Source of the DNA: an uncultured bacterium
GTDB lineage: Bacteria > Bacteroidota > Bacteroidia > Bacteroidales > JACABE01
Length of the DNA: 6,612 bases
Direction of reading: 5' to 3'
NCBI GenBank assembly: GCA_903911455.1
Contig: CAIWDQ010000089.1
Span: 1 to 6,612 of the forward strand
Both the position numbers and the translations under genes were made by a program. Below the pieces are notes generated by a model. The model searched no databases and had not been told where the DNA came from. It was given only the letters and a program-made list of their open reading frames with translations. How positions within the stretch are numbered: the first letter of the stretch is position 1; every line of letters starts with the position of its first letter. Shown one piece after another: positions 5,899 to 6,612 of the stretch.

Positions 5899-6612
5899 AT
5901 GAACTACGAATTAAAACAAACTTTATTATGTCTAGACGGTATCTCTGCTGGTTATGATGATGGGGAAACTAAGAAAATTATTCTTAAAGATGTATCTTTA
6001 ATTGAAAAAGATTGTGTCAGACCAGGAGTTGAAGCCACTGGTCAAATAATTGCGGTGGTTGGAAGATCTGGTAGGGGGAAATCAACATTATTCAAGGTTT
6101 TAACTGGTTTGGTTAAGCCATTTAGTGGAAGAGTACTAATTACTAACTCAAAGGAAAATGAGCCAGAATCAGCTAAGGAAGTTTGTGAAGGTGATGTTGG
6201 CTTTGTTGATCAAAAATATACTCTTTTTAGGCACAAAACTGTTTATAACATTATGATGTATGCTTTAAAAAGAAGATCTATAACAGTTGAAGAAAAAAAG
6301 AAAATAATTGATGAACAATTGACTAAATGGGGTCTTATTGATCATAAAGACAAATATCCTTGTGAATTATCTGGTGGTCAAAGACAGAGAACCGCTATTA
6401 TTGAGCAATTATTATCATCTAAGCATTTCATGGTATTTGATGAACCATTTTCAGGGTTAGATGTTGGAAATATTCAAAGTGTAAAAGAAGCTTTTGATAT
6501 AATTCAATGTAGTGATGAATTAAACACCATCATATTTTCAACACATGACCTTAAATTAGCAGTTGAATTAGCAGATGTTGTTTATATTATTGGATATCCA
6601 CAAGGAACAACT
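5899..6612 (+). CDS. ABC transporter ATP-binding protein, TauB/SsuB-like, 3' end outside window
   Basis: The ORF opens at ATG 5899, 5 nt after the permease stop, and is still open at the window end (238 codons). It is the cytoplasmic nucleotide-binding subunit that would drive the adjacent permease. Every catalytic motif visible so far is intact: Walker A GRSGRGKS at 55-62 (Lys61), Q-loop Gln105 (FVDQKYTLF), signature LSGGQ at 157-161, Walker B FMVFDEP at 177-183 with Glu182, D-loop SGLD at 185-188 and H-loop His216. It should therefore hydrolyse ATP. Oddities: the loop before Walker A is longer than usual (roughly residues 36-50, DCVRPGVEATGQ), and the segment after the signature reads RTAIIEQLL in place of the usual V/A-x-I-ARAL. 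About the last tenth of a normal-length subunit, or any C-terminal extension, is missing from view. Confidence 0.93.
   Translation, partial: MNYELKQTLLCLDGISAGYDDGETKKIILKDVSLIEKDCVRPGVEATGQIIAVVGRSGRGKSTLFKVLTGLVKPFSGRVLITNSKENEPESAKEVCEGDVGFVDQKYTLFRHKTVYNIMMYALKRRSITVEEKKKIIDEQLTKWGLIDHKDKYPCELSGGQRQRTAIIEQLLSSKHFMVFDEPFSGLDVGNIQSVKEAFDIIQCSDELNTIIFSTHDLKLAVELADVVYIIGYPQGTT

Noticed and set aside
1..6612. Mobile element, CRISPR array, tRNA or phage hallmark gene
   Set aside because: No repeat-spacer array, terminal inverted repeats, transposase or integrase motifs, cloverleaf sequence or phage structural protein was visible; a phage origin remains possible but unsupported.

Overview
The window is AT-rich, densely packed and entirely plus-stranded. 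It most likely comes from a Bacteroidota (Flavobacteria-like) genome or a phage or element replicating in one. Both supported promoters carry the Bacteroidota -7 element TAnnTTTG. None of the gene starts has a clear Shine-Dalgarno sequence; the starts sit instead behind A/T-rich leaders, as is usual in that phylum. No phage structural gene, integrase, transposase, tRNA, rRNA or CRISPR array is visible, so chromosome versus large phage cannot be decided here.

Layout: (1) 1-1029 is the 3' part of a long, charged, unrecognised protein that enters from upstream; it has a Lys/Glu-rich helix, a poly-Asn linker on an (AAT)6 repeat and a C-terminal domain. (2) A promoter at about 1057-1087 heads a three-gene cluster: a 57-aa double-spanning membrane peptide with a glycine zipper (1140-1313), a soluble coiled-coil protein with a Phe-Pro-Ser/Thr repeat region (1320-2030), and a membrane-anchored coiled-coil protein (2046-3149). 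(3) A second, similarly built promoter at about 3157-3186, followed at once by a perfect hairpin, heads an ABC-transporter cluster: a membrane-anchored solute-binding domain fused to an OmpA-type peptidoglycan-binding domain (3262-5115), a TauC/SsuC-like permease (5123-5893) and its ATPase (5899 to the window end, truncated).

Working together (inference): the permease and ATPase form a canonical importer-type ABC core, but the solute-binding partner is a single chain fixed in the inner membrane at its N-terminus and predicted to grip peptidoglycan at its C-terminus. The adjacent small membrane protein and the two coiled-coil proteins are of unknown function; the order and similar promoters suggest they may serve the same envelope complex. 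A 17-bp hairpin early in the permease gene, with an in-frame ATG in its loop, may set the ratio of binding protein to permease.

The most interesting points are the fixed binding protein/OmpA fusion with a complete ABC core, the shared GxxxGxxxG membrane motifs, and the permease hairpin.
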